Below, piece after piece: positions 10,602-31,029 of a DNA stretch of 64,000 nucleotides (the stretch's first letter is position 1; each line of letters begins with the position of its first letter). The stretch spans positions 9,198,601-9,262,600 of the forward strand of contig NC_092677.1 in NCBI RefSeq assembly GCF_964355755.1, given 5' to 3'. The notes beneath the pieces were generated by a model. That model worked only from the letters and a program-made list of their open reading frames with translations. It was not told where the DNA came from and made no database searches. The DNA is from Antedon mediterranea. Lineage: Eukaryota > Echinodermata > Crinoidea > Comatulida > Antedonidae. Both the position numbers and the translations under genes were made by a program.

Positions 10602-12443
10602 GGAGTATGGTCGAAGCGGCCGCCAACCAAAGCGGCCGCCAGTTTAATATCGTCATTTGTATGGAACGCCATGTGCGCTTTAATCTTTGATTGTGATTGT
10701 TGATTTAAGTTTGCCTGCTTGCCGATAAATCAATGTATATTTTATTTGTATTCACTATTAACTAATACATAGGCCTCTATCGAAATATATTTTGCCGAAT
10801 CTTTATATCTCGTTTACATACTATTGGATCCTTATACAGTAGTATTGCAATAATAATTTACGTATACGGTATTGCCGAATCTTTATATCTCGTTTATATA
10901 CTATTGAATCCTTATACAGTATTGCAATAATAATAATTTACGTACGTTATTGCCGAATCTTTATATCTCATTACATACTATCGAATTTTATACAGTCTTG
11001 CAATAATAATTTACATACGGTATTGCCGAATATTTATATCTCATTTACATTTAACTATCAAATTTTATACAGTATTGCAATAATAATTTACGTACGGTAT
11101 TGCCGAATATTTATATCTCATTTACATTTAACTATCGAATTTTATACAGTATTGCAATAATAATTTACGTACGGTATTGCCGAATATTAATATCTCATTT
11201 ACATACTATCGAATTTTATACAGTATTGCATTAATAATTTACGTACGGTATTGCCGAATCTTTATATCTCGTTTATATACTATCGAATCTTTATACAGTA
11301 TTGCATTAATAATTTACGTATACGGTATTGCCAAATCTTTATATCTCGTTTACATACTATTGAATCTTTATACAGTATTGCAATAATAATTTACGTACGG
11401 TATTGCCGAATCTTTATATCTCATTTTTACATACTATCGAATCTTTATACAGTATTGCATTAATAATTTACGTACGGTATTGCCGAATCTTGATATCTCA
11501 TTTGACATATGTACTATTGAATCTTTATACAGTATTGCATTAATAATTTACGTACGGTAATGCCGAATATTTATATCTTGTTTACATACTATCGAATCTT
11601 TATACAGTATTGCAATAATAATTTACGTACGGTATTGCCGAATATTTATATCTCATTTACAGGTACTATCGAATCTTGGTTTTTATTATTCAATAGTAAT
11701 AGCAGGGAAGAGTTAAATTACACTCTTCCCTGGTAATAAGGTGTGTTATACATTTAAGTGTTATTCCATTGTAATACATTGTTTGTGTTTTCAATAAAGC
11801 AACATGGGACGCGCACCAAATGTGCAGCAGCACTATTGCTGGCCGTCAGTCGAGTTATTAGCAGAAATTCGCGTAATTAATTACCGTATCAAACAGACAC
11901 TTTCATCTTATTTTAGTATTTAAAACTCATTTTCAATTGATCAATATTTAAATATCTGAAGTAATAAAATAGTGTAGAATATTAAATAAATTGCTGTCAT
12001 CATGTTATTGTAATTAAATTATGATTGCGAACACTACTAGTTACTTTACTAATTAATTAATATAAAATAACAAATATTTTTAATTATTAATATATTTATA
12101 TATTTTGATATACTTTATTGATTGGTTTATTTATATAAACACCACAATGTATTTTATAGACTTTATTAAACATATCATTTAGAACAGTTAAAATAAGTAA
12201 TCATCGATTCGCCATTTCGTTTAAAAGAACGTACGCGTATTACATTCAATCTGTAAAAAAAAAGAGAATAAGTTACATAATAATGTAGATTTTTATTTAC
12301 GTCCGAGGTAAAGAAAACCTGTCGAAACAATGACAATCAAAGATTACAAAACAACGACAATCAAAGCGCACACGGCGTTCCATACAGATTACCGTTATTG
12401 AACTAGCGGCCGCTTTAGTTGGCGGCCGCTTCGACCGTAATCC
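10602..12443. mobile_element. Long-inverted-repeat DNA element A with 8-bp target duplication
   Basis: Flanked by a perfect direct 8-mer GCATCTAG at 10594-10601 and 12444-12451. The left end starts GGAGTATGGTCGAAGCGGCC and the right end (complement) GGATTACGGTCGAAGCGGCC. The inverted arms run about 100 bp and share two GCGGCCGCC blocks plus TGTATGGAACGCC and TGTGCGCTTT. The centre is a tandem array (separate entry). There is no transposase ORF. It is a non-autonomous element; the 8-bp duplication fits hAT, P, Merlin or TU/foldback-type transposition. Confidence 0.85.
10788..11690 (+). repeat. Tandem array of ~77-bp units inside element A
   Basis: About 12 head-to-tail units of about 75-80 bp. 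Each contains TATTGCCGAATCTTTATATC, then TACATACTATCGAAT, then TTATACAGTATTGCAATAAT and AATTTACGTACGG. Units differ by point changes and small indels. The short ORFs here are translations of the repeat and not genes. Confidence 0.9.
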
Positions 12444-12494
12444 GCATCTAGTAGGTCGTGCCCACAGATGGGTTCTCGAATACACAGTAATTTC

Positions 12495-13536
12495 CGGTCC
12501 TACTAAACACCACCAGAGACCACCAGATACCTACTAGAGCAATACATCTTACCACCAGAGAGCAGCCACCTGTTTGGAATTTATTATTAAGGGTATATTG
12601 CAAATTTCAAAGCTTAATTCTTTCAGAAACTGATAAAATTGAAGTTTAAAGTTGAATTTCTCGCCGTCGTATTCCAGAACCAACGAAACGAACGCATTCA
12701 TCCGTGTCTCTTGTGTATTGTATTCAACGCTCAACTATGAGGCTCTACCGATGCTTTTTTGTTACTTTAGTCAGTCATATAAAATACACCAATCGATTGC
12801 GCGATTAGTCTTTCTTTTGACATTATGTTTTTATTATGTTTTGTATGTCAAAATCGGTAACGATAACATAACAAATAGCATACGATAACATTTTTTTGCA
12901 CATTAATTTAAATTATTTCCCTTTGTTGCAGACTCATCCAAAATTTCAAGGTCATTATTTAGCTTTACTAATTCAATCTGTTTTTTTTATTTTCTATATT
13001 ATATTATATTTTCTATTTCACCACTCTGACATATAGTGCAGTGGCCAGATATTTCTTTAGACATAAAATACACGGTAATATCAAGTTAAAACTTCTGTTT
13101 TATTTTCTCTTTCCACATTCCTATTCTATAATGAGTTTACTCTATTTTAACATACGATTACCATCACTGACAAAAGGTAGTTGGCATAAAGTTTTATTTA
13201 TTTTTAATAAATGTTATAGTGTACAGAAACAAATTTCTGATTTTATTTGACCAAATAAATTCATCGGTAGCGCCTCATAGTTGACTGTTGAATACAATAC
13301 ACATGAGACACGGATGAATGCGTTCGTTTCGTTGCTATAATGTTTATCAAACGCATTCGGTTCTGGAATACGAAGGCGAGAAATTCAACTTTAAGCTTCA
13401 ATTTTTATCAGTTTCTGAAAGAATTAAGCTTTGGAATTTGCAATATACCCTTAATAATCAATTCCAAACAGGTGGCTGCTCTCTGGTGGTAGGATTTATT
13501 GCTCTAGTAGGTATCTGGTGGTGTTTAGTAGGACCC
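12495..13536. mobile_element. Long-inverted-repeat DNA element B with 8-bp target duplication
   Basis: Flanked by perfect 8-mers GTAATTTC at 12487-12494 and 13537-13544. The ends are CGGTCCTACTAAACACCACC and (complement) GGGTCCTACTAAACACCACC. The inverted arms run about 250 bp (12495-12745 against 13270-13536) and share GTGGCTGCTCTCTGGTGGTA, ACGGATGAATGCGTTCG and CAGAAACTGATAAAA-type blocks. The right arm has a roughly 25-bp insertion near 13340. The central 500 bp has no coding capacity. Confidence 0.85.
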
Positions 13537-13544
13537 GTAATTTC

Positions 13545-14858
13545 AGCGTAACAAAACTGGCGATTTCAAATGTACGTACCGCAGGACTATAATACATTGT
13601 CGTTTACAGAAACGAATAAATAGACACGATGATTTATGTAGTCAACTAAAATTAGCACCCTGGGAATTACTTCCGAAGGAGAAACTTATCACAAAATTAG
13701 TCCAAATTTTTTATTTGGACTCATTTAAATAAACCCAATTTGTGTTTTGTATGTAACATTAGGGTTGAGGGATGGGAAAGCGGATAGGTACAAAGAGGAA
13801 CGATTTTTAAATATATTCTTTATCCACTCAGTAACGAAATATTTTTTTCATGTTTTATAGGCCTATAAATAATATACCTCTAAATACAGTAAAACATTTG
13901 CGATTTAATACTTTGTTAAAATTGTCACTGTCATAATCGATTGAAATATTAAAGTACATGTCACGATACACCACTACGACGTTTATATTTTTGGTAATTA
14001 TTAATTAATACAAACGTTGAGAAGGAACTGTCAGTATAAAGTTTATTTGTATATAATAATGTGTTTATATATCTAACAGTAGAGCCTATCCACAATCTCA
14101 GTAATAAAGTTTATTTGTATTATTTTTATATTACATCTAACAGTACAAACATTCACAGTAAGAAATTTTCGATTCAAATGAGGACCAAAAATAGTTAATA
14201 GGTATTTACAGTATTGTCTTCAACATGATGATGCTGTACTCTAGCTGTTCAACCAGTTTTCAGCTATTAAAAACAATTATCGTAGGAGGCGATAGGAAAA
14301 TGCGAAGCCTCCTCGCATTTTTGTGGCGGGTATTTTTCAAGATGGACATCCATTAGACAGTGTATACCACGATCGGAAAACACCCCTATTTGGGGCAAAT
14401 CGTTGAACCTAAATTCGTTTTAATCGTCAATAACTAATTACCTAACTCAATTTAATTAGTAAACAGGGTTATATCAGATGGTTAAAATCAGTACTGAAAG
14501 TATGAACCAACTTTATATACCATCGAGTAAAAATTCTATAAATTAACCGAGATTTATCGAATTTTGCCCTTACGTAAATTTATATATAGATACAGTTGTT
14601 TGTATCAAGACAAGCAGTACAGTACAGTATGTTTTTTTTAATGAATGTTCTTTTTTGTTTTTAACTTTGCTACAAATGTTACGTAATAAATTACAACAAA
14701 AAGACAAACAGAAAAGGAAGAAACATATGGGCCATGTAGAAATAGGTTATTATTACCGCCATAGCCTATTATGTGGGCGTATTGCTCACTGACTTTGTTT
14801 TACACTGTACTACCCACCAGTCACGATTAATCATCATTTTTATTTCTTCAATTTACAG
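13545..14858. other. Upstream region of N4BP1-like gene
   Basis: AT-rich intergenic sequence ending in a good splice acceptor (TTCTTCAATTTACAG, to 14858). The N4BP1 coding start therefore probably lies in the second exon, and the first, non-coding exon should be somewhere upstream. I cannot place it. A small inverted pair (CGAAGCCTCCTCGCATTTT and relatives) sits at 14285-14325. Confidence 0.35.
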
Positions 14859-14882
14859 TGTTGTCTGCCAACAGATACAAAC

Positions 14883-23434
<8,552 letters not shown>

Positions 23435-24367
23435 TGTTCTTTTGATACTTTTTTTTACCATAAAGTTAAAGTATTTTATAACCTCACACATGATGATCAT
23501 TATTTCAACTTTACCATTGCAAGAACTCTAGAATTTGTTATTGAAAGTAGTACAAAGTTATCGACAACTTTGAAATACATTAATACAATCAGTGGTTGAA
23601 TTTATCCTAATGGTAAAGTTTAACAATAGGGTGCTTTCGATTTCCGATGACAAAAAACATATGTTTTTTCACATGTTATTTTATTGTATGCGTGCCTTCA
23701 AGTTTTGATTTTGTCAATGACATATGCATTTTTACCATTTTCGGTGTACAAACAATTTTAGTGGACAACGACTTGGGGTCAAAAAATGTAATTCCGAATT
23801 TACATAACTCGGGTTCTGTGGATGGTCGCAAGAAAAATGTGCCTACCTATTTAATGAAATTACCATGCATGGTAAATACACTTTTAATTTTGTATCCTTT
23901 TATTTCCGTGTACCTAAAATAATTGAGATGCTTTATATGCAAAATCGATGTACATAAACAACTACAGCATTTTTTGTTGAAAAAAATATTTGTATATACA
24001 GTACAACTAAATAAATCTTCAGTACATTCTATTCATGTCCCATATCTTTCAATTTTCTTTCAATAATGTTTCTATTTAAGTTACTGTTATTCATTCTTGC
24101 ATATTTTAATTAGTCACAACATTTCATGTGTTTTATTTTATTTTCTATGTATAGGTATATCAATTTAAGTTAATATAACATTATAATCAAACTAATGTAA
24201 AATATCATTACTCTTATATAGGCCTAATAGATAGTATGGCATTTTAAATAACTTGTGTTTCCAGTATGTAATTAAGGAGTTCGACAATGTTTTATATGGA
24301 AACCTTAAATGACCTACTGGAGTTATCTTAATAAAACTGCCCAAATAGGATGTCATTGTGTTCATAA
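23435..24367. other. N4BP1 3' UTR and convergent spacer
   Basis: AT-rich sequence after the N4BP1 stop. AATAAA near 24009 could end the transcript. It contains a short open frame (23647-23922) with no recognisable product, which I do not call a gene. Confidence 0.35.
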
Positions 24368-24424
24368 ATGGGCACATCACACCTTATTTGTCAAACGAGT
24401 TTGGTTGTGTAGACAGAGGCTTAA
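24368..24424. mobile_element. MITE family A, right-half fragment
   Basis: GGGCACATCACACC.TATTTG then TCAAACGAGTTTGG.TGTGTA and GACAGAGGC, directly followed by TTAA at 24421-24424. The left half is absent. Confidence 0.55.
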
Positions 24425-24745
24425 GAAAGAAGTGGTTAAAATGTAAATCTTTTTAAAATATGGTATTCCAGGAAAAACAGAGTTCGAGCATCATTTATAT
24501 GAAAGCCCGGATTACTGTTTTCATTTGGATGTCACTTTAAGCTTATAGTTAATAATGTGATATTATGACAAGTACTGTATTAATTAAAACATGTTTTATG
24601 TAAAATATAATTATGCAGCATTGTTCCAGATAACGATTTTACAAAATATTAAAGTCTTTGTATGTTCAGAATGAGTGTGTTTCCTTGTTAAAGTTCCAAT
24701 TTTGGTCGCAACGCAAGAACGGAAGTGCACCGCAAGAATCTCTTA

Positions 24746-24900
24746 AGTGTGGTTCCCACTAGAACGCGCAACTTAACGTAACGCAGCGACGTATCGACGC
24801 AAAGTGCTGGCTGGTCCTTGCATTACGTCTACGTGGGAATCAAGCATTACGTTGCGTTACGTACTTGTGTTGCGTCTCTACAAGTGGGACTTCAAAATTG
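24746..24900. repeat. Dispersed repeat, family B copy 2
   Basis: Starts AAGTGTGGTTCCCACTAGAA and ends with CAAGTGGGACTT. It has repeated ACGCAACG/TTGCGTTACG words and matches the copy at 3961-4262. It lies just downstream of the sialyltransferase stop codon. Confidence 0.5.
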
Positions 24901-24948
24901 GTTGCGCCATTACAGTCGAATCTTGTTCACTTGCGTTATTAGCTATCT

Positions 24949-27900
24949 CTATTGACATGGCATTGAGACCAGTCGTAAAACCTTTGTGGAATTTAATTCT
25001 TTTATCTGTCTAAGTTCATACTGCATGGTGTTTTTTATATTCACCTCTTGGAGGGGTGATTTTGAAAAATATGAATTTCTAAAGTATGCGTCTTTTGAAC
25101 TGACATTAAAGCCGTAAAGCGATATCTTCTTGCACATTGGTATTGCAACAGTGGAGAGCAGCAGTCCGTTTGATGATATGTCTACGTTGAATCCCCAGAA
25201 ACTTGAAAGAAAGAGAAATAAAAACATTAATAAAGCTGTTGCTTTTGTATATATGATAATAATTCAACTGTTTTGCCAGAAATGATAGCGACCTTCAATT
25301 TCACAACGTGACTATTGAGTCAAGACTCATCCTGCGTTACGCTCAGAAACGCAGAATGACTGTTGGACTCAATAGGTAGAAAACGAAAGGTCATTCTGTA
25401 CGTACAAAACCATTAAACTCATTTATCTGTTTCTTCGTTTCTGTTGAGTGATTCTGTTGTTCTTGTAGTAGTAGCCCAAAAGCTTTGTCTACACTATTAA
25501 ACTTTGATGTGAACAAAATATGTGATGTACGATGACGCACGCACGATGACGATGTCATATCACTGTCATATTTGGGCACATCATACTTTTTAGTTTGATA
25601 GTGTAGACAGAGCTAAATGGTGGTTTCAGACTTTCCTACTTTGTTTACAATTCTTCCTTTTGTAATTTAGTTAGCATGGAAGGGGAGAGATAATTGAAAT
25701 AATTAGGCACCTTGAAATGGTTGTCCGGTAATATTTCAAATTCGGGTAGGAAAATGTCAAGTCTTGAGCATTATGTTTAGCGAATTTTGCAATTTGATCA
25801 AACGATTTTGGATTAATTCCGCCATGTTTGATTATCCACATGTTAGCTTTTCCCAAACTTAACAACTGTTGTTTAACACCAGCATAACAAGGATTATTTT
25901 TGTTTTGAGTACATCTGGCAATTTCCAGAAATCTCACTTGATGCACAGCCATGAAATCAGTTCGATTACCAACATGTCGTCTGTAATTATGTGTTGGCGC
26001 CATGTTTGAACGCATAACGAAATCATGTGCGTCGATCTCTGCTCCGCATTTGCTGCCCAACAAAATGTCACTGTTTCCAACTATTGCGCATGTGCTATAT
26101 TCCTTATCTAAAGATTTATTTCTGCTAATATTGTCTTTTGAAAATGTATCTTCCCTATCTTGTTGATGTATTGAGATCGTTTCGTTTAAGGTCAATTGAC
26201 TTTGCTTTAATCTATTCCTGTAAAACAAATGATAGAAAATAGAAATAAAAAACTATTATTGCAAACAAATGTTGTAATTGATTGTTTTTTGTAACAATTT
26301 AGACTCATAAAAGAGAAACTTTTTAACGCTACGCTCTGCGAATGAAGTCTTCAACGTATTAGTGTACTCGTAACTGAAATTACGAAGTAAAATTACGACG
26401 GAATAATTTATTTCCCCTTTGTGTGGGACGGAATAAGTTTATTAATTTGTGTTTTGTCGAGGTATGACATTAAATATGATGATCTATGATAATAGCGGAA
26501 CCGAAGAACAATTAATTTAACATACCTGAGTAACTTAACTTGAAGATAATCAATATGTCTCGATAATCTTCTTTGCATTATGTCCTGCATTGGTAATATA
26601 TGCCGCTGTTTTATCTTCCCCTTAGGCCTATTCTTCGCACTTTACACATAAATAATAAATATATTTGCCACACTAGACATAATATTATAGTGAACTTATC
26701 AACACTTTAATAGAAGAAGATAAAGTGCAACTATTAGGCCTACAAAAACCTTGTTTCAGAATGTAGTTTGATCGATCTTTTACACTTCTATCTTATATCC
26801 TTCAGTATTTCTCGCTACCAAAAATACTTGATATATTATTTTCAGAAATAAAATTCTAAAACTGAATTCGTAAATGGTAGACATAAATAATAAAACAAGG
26901 GAAGAATAAAAGTAATTTTTCACCTTTTGAATTGTCTTGCAGAATCTCCATTCATTATTTTCTTTTCTGTTTTATTGTCAGCATCTTTTATTCTGATTTT
27001 TAAAATATAAATTAGTGTTTACAAGCACACTACATAATAGGCCTCCTATATCATACAAACACACATAGGCCTACACGTATTGCGTGTCTTAATCATGGCA
27101 TAAAATATTCAATGGACATTTTTAATTTTAAAATAACCCATGATTATTATGTACTGCCTATATATTTGAAAACGGCAGCACCATTTTGCAGTACCAGTTG
27201 TTTTTTTTTTTTGTATAATTTATTTGTTGGCCCATTTTTTTATGCCCACTTCTTGTCAGTTACGAAACGTGGGATACGTACGCATATAGGCTATAAGTAA
27301 TTAACCTGGTGAAATTTCAAGTAGATGGTATTATTCTGCTTCTGTTGCTGTTCAGCCTCCGTAAATGATGGTATTGAAATGCATGAACTAATACGTGCTA
27401 TTCATTGTACTTATGAAAATATACAATTCCTTTGGTATTGAATTCAAATCGGTGACGTGTATACTATAATAGAAAAAACCGTGATTACGGTCAGGGTCAA
27501 GGGCAGACTAAACGTACGCGCCATTTAAGTTTTGAGATCCTACAACCTTTCAGCTTTTAACTAGCAAAGCGTTTCGAATAAGAAAACCTTTTAATCAACG
27601 GAAATACAATTCAAAGACTGTATACAGAACATAGGTTAAACACTTCATTACAATTTCTATTTCAAAATCATGGATCCGCAACTTCACCACTTATTTGAAG
27701 ATACTCTGCAGTTGATCCTACCATGGAGGAGTTCGTTTTCTTTCCTCCATATAGTCCCACTAAACAGGCACCACACACAACCACTCAAACTCTACACAAT
27801 AATAGGCTCAATAGTATATTACAGTAGTAGATATATTCTAGAGGAGAATGTTGGGTTCACATTGATTTTTTAGGAGTTATAAGACGCGTTTATGGTCACC

Positions 27901-28171
27901 ATAATGTGGTTGTGTGGTCTTTGTGTAGCCTCATCATCATTGTTACGTGACCTGACAAATTCATGTTTTGAAAAAACTAAACATACCCTTCCTTCTGATT
28001 CAGCATCTGCAACTGTTGGATTTTCATAAAAGTTGCCAATAAATGCTTATTGGTTGAGTATTCGCATTCTGTATCCATCATCATTATAACCATACCGATT
28101 ATACCAACGTATATAATTGCAAATAGACCGAGCACTAAATAATTTGACTTTATTGGGTGAAACCGGAACAT
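24949..28171 (-). CDS. GT29 family sialyltransferase, ST8Sia-like, with altered VS motif
   Basis: Exon model: 27987-28171, 26924-26966 (weak acceptor), 26526-26620, 25711-26217, 24949-25201; 360 codons, all in frame, the usual ST8Sia length. The N-terminus is a type II Golgi anchor: a short basic tail, then a hydrophobic stretch from about residue 11 to 33. The stem carries Asn-X-Ser/Thr sites (NETI, NISR, NKSL). L-motif about 150-197: CAIVGNSDILLGSKCGAEID, then HDFVMRSN. S-motif about 284-308: ISSNGLLLSTVAIPMCKKIS, LYGF. Cys151 and Cys300 are the expected disulfide pair, and a Cys sits one residue from the C-terminus. The VS motif reads N-T-M-Q-Y-E: Asn334 stands where the family has its catalytic His, while Glu339 is kept. 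The enzyme would transfer sialic acid onto glycan termini in the Golgi, if active. The first three exons are the less certain part. Confidence 0.78.
25290..25405. repeat. Long imperfect hairpin in sialyltransferase intron
   Basis: Arms GACTCATCCTGCGTT and AACGCAGAATGACTG, with outer ATTGAGTC and GACTCAAT, fold into about 27 well-paired bases around a short loop near 25340. Weaker pairing extends outward (ACCTTC..TTTC with GAAA..AAGGT). It could be a small foldback element or a transcribed hairpin. Confidence 0.5.
25478..25614. mobile_element. MITE family A copy
   Basis: Left end AAGCTTTGTCTACACTATTA, interior GATGTCATATCACTGTCATA, right end TAGTTTGATAGTGTAGACAG followed by AGCTAAA. Full length with internal changes, in the last sialyltransferase intron. 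Confidence 0.65.
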
Positions 28172-30541
28172 CTACAAAAATAAATGAGACACCGTTAACG
28201 AATGTATGAGAAATGACGTAATGTAATTCCATGTAATTTATGGAGCAGAGTGTGATATTGATTTGGTTGTTATGCATAGGCCTACTTCCCATGGGGAATC
28301 CTACCTTTGATTTATCAATTTAAGGTACAATACTACTACTCCTTTGGGACATCCCTATCTCAGGGTACACCTCTAATCAGGAGACACCACTATAATGAGT
28401 CCTATTGACATTTTCGTGTGAAACGAACTAATGGGGTATCACCTACCTTGATAATTTATGATTGGCCTTCGAAAGTTGTTTTGTATTTGTTTATTAATCG
28501 TGTATTTTAGTCGTTGTGTTTTTGGAAGGTGAAGTGCTGCCTGTAAAATACAATAACTACAGTACTGTAAATTTATTCGATTATTTACTCTCTGGCTCAA
28601 CTCAATTAGACAGGTAGCACTAGACAAACAACGACAATCAAACAATGTTAGTTTTATATCGTCACGTATAGTAGTTGTATACGAACTCCTACTGGGAAGC
28701 TACCGGGCAGCATATAAGGTGTTTTCAAAATGAAATCATGGTTTATCCCTCCTGCCCCGATAAATTACAATCCAAAAACATATTTAAATTATATTCACGA
28801 TATACGTGATATGTGAACTTTTTGTATTTTGGATAGTGTGCATGTGTGTGTCATTGATTTGAGGGGAGAATGCATATAATATTGCTTTTAAAAATATCTT
28901 CAATGTTGGATAAACCTACCTTAACTATTCGATGTCACTCGGTGTTTGAGATCAAAGGACTAAAAAGAAAACCAAAGAAAACCAAAGATACGGGGTAGTG
29001 AGGGTACTCTATAAATATATGGGTGTAGGTGTACTATTACGTAAGGGCAAATAAAACCTAAACCAGGATTTCTTCTACGACCAAAGCCAATTCGCAAAGC
29101 TTGAATTTCGCGCGTAATAATAGGCCTACTTGTTACAAATCTAAATATTAGGCCTAACCATAGAGATATTATAGTGATATATAATATCTCTATGGCCTAA
29201 CTAACGCGTAGTAGTTCGCTTCTATCTATCGTTTATCTGATAACATGAGCTCACTTTTAATTTTAGAAACGAAACATAAAAACACTGTTTCTCTGCAGTA
29301 TATTTTCCTTCCTCTATATCTCAAATGGTACTAGGCCTATATCTGTCCAGATATTGATTTCACGTAGTATTTCTGACGCCTTCTATTGATATTTCAAACA
29401 AAACTACTTAACTGTGAATACAGTGCTATAACAATGTTTGCGAAGTCGTATTGTTGAGCGGGGAACAGCTGGGATCAATATATTAACTTAGGTCTTAGGG
29501 CTATATCTATATAACTACTGAAATTCTTATTTTATTACTAACCTGAGAAAATGGCATACGTTGGTGGTGGTACCATACCATGGAGTTTGCTCCCTGTCAT
29601 ACCATAGTAAGCCTGGCCACGCGAGTAACACAGTAAGCAGGTAGGTTCCTTCTGTGTAAAGTTGATCTCACATCACAAAAGGTGTACAAGGACTAACATT
29701 ACAATTTGTGTAGGATGGTTACAGGTGAATAATTTATAACAACTGCTGAAAATAATCTATGGTTAGGATCGGACCAGTGACGTAATCAGAGGGATTGAAC
29801 TATACCTTTAATTCAATTTGATTACTTTCCACGGAAAAAATACGCATATTCATACGTAGATGATGAAATATCTTTAATATTAAATTACAATTTTATCAGG
29901 TAATTTGTTTTTCGTTCCAATTTTGGCATATTTTTTTCGGAGACAATAGGCTACCGTATCCTTTAAAGAAAAAAAACATATACACCTGTTACAAACATAG
30001 CAAACTGTATTTTGAAACATCATACAGTACTCCGAGTCACAACACTAAATTACATGCATGTAACAATTAGAAATACATTACAATGTCAAAAAACTTTTAC
30101 AAAAAAAAAAGTCACATGGTTTAAATTATAACAAAAAAAATTGTAAAATTAATTAATTATCCACACAATGAGAAAAATCACATCATTAATAACGATAAAT
30201 TAAACTAGCGAGACAATATTTAGGAATAAATCGTCATTTGAATTTATTGGGTTTCTTTTTATATCACCAGTAGGCCTAAAAGTAAGTAAGTAATATAACA
30301 GGGAAACTCATAATCATTTGTATTCTTGAGATCCGCTACTGCGACCACATTAAAGACTGTAAGTTTTGGGTGAACTTCCGATCTCATACCTCAATATCTC
30401 GATGGATTCCTTCTTGGGTAGTAAAAGGTACATTACTCATTAGATAATTCATCATTAATAATGCAGCGTAATCCCATTACATGTAGTTAGATCATTCATT
30501 TAATCCGGGATTTAATCTTCAATGTACCGTGCTTATAAAGA
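28172..30541. other. Sialyltransferase upstream region
   Basis: Sparse sequence. 28325-28440 resembles the degraded interior of the AGAACC/GGTTCT-ended MITE seen at 60072-60265 (GGACA, GGAGACACC, TGTGAAACGAAC). A 16-bp-arm hairpin sits at 29158-29195 (CCATAGAGATATTATA and its complement). A donor-like CAG/GTTAGT near 29545 (- strand) might belong to an unplaced 5' exon. No gene is called. Confidence 0.3.
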
Positions 30542-30702
30542 TCAATGATTCTTTTGAAACTCTTGCCAGTGCACACCGACTTCGGTGCACCCTACCATGA
30601 TAAAATGTAAACATGCGTGTTTGCCCCGATATACAGTAGATGTGATTTGACTATTGTTTATATATTTCTCGTCATCTTTGTCTTCACCAATGACATCACC
30701 AT
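30542..30702 (-). other. Orphan open exon-like segment
   Basis: On the - strand, a good acceptor (TTGTCGTTATTCTATAG) opens about 53 codons (YGDVIGEDKDDEKYINNSQI...) up to TGA. It does not match in phase the small exons at 31.0-31.2 kb, and I do not recognise it. It could be a terminal exon of an unseen transcript or chance. Confidence 0.25.
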
Positions 30703-31029
30703 ATCTATAGAATAACGACAACATACAATAGAAAACAAAGTATTTTAATATAAGACCAAAGAAAACCGATTAGCCATCGGGAAATATAATTGATCCTTTT
30801 AACACTTGCGCAATACAACTAACTAATTTTATCCCAAAATTGTTTACGTCATTATTGTTCATTCATGTTGTTATAGAGGTAGGCCTACTACAGGTTTTAC
30901 CCTTTTAATCAAACGGCCTACAATATAACAGACTAATATGTGAAATGAATATTTACCGGTGCTATTTAACCCCAATTCTCCGCTTCTATTACAGCTATTC
31001 GGTTAGACAATAGGTTGTACAATTTGGCA

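Noticed and set aside
11177-11463. Two overlapping + strand ORFs in the 11-kb region
   Set aside because: Direct translation of the 77-bp tandem repeat, with no coding signal.
12297-12485. ORF on the - strand at the right end of element A
   Set aside because: It spans the inverted repeat and target duplication and has no homologous features.
23647-23922. ORF in the N4BP1 3' region as a gene
   Set aside because: No start context, domain or homologue was recognised. It lies in AT-rich 3' UTR sequence.
26924-26994. Longer version of sialyltransferase exon 2 from the better acceptor at 26995
   Set aside because: It leaves phase 2, and joining to the next exon then gives an immediate stop. The shorter form from 26966 keeps the frame, although its acceptor is weak.
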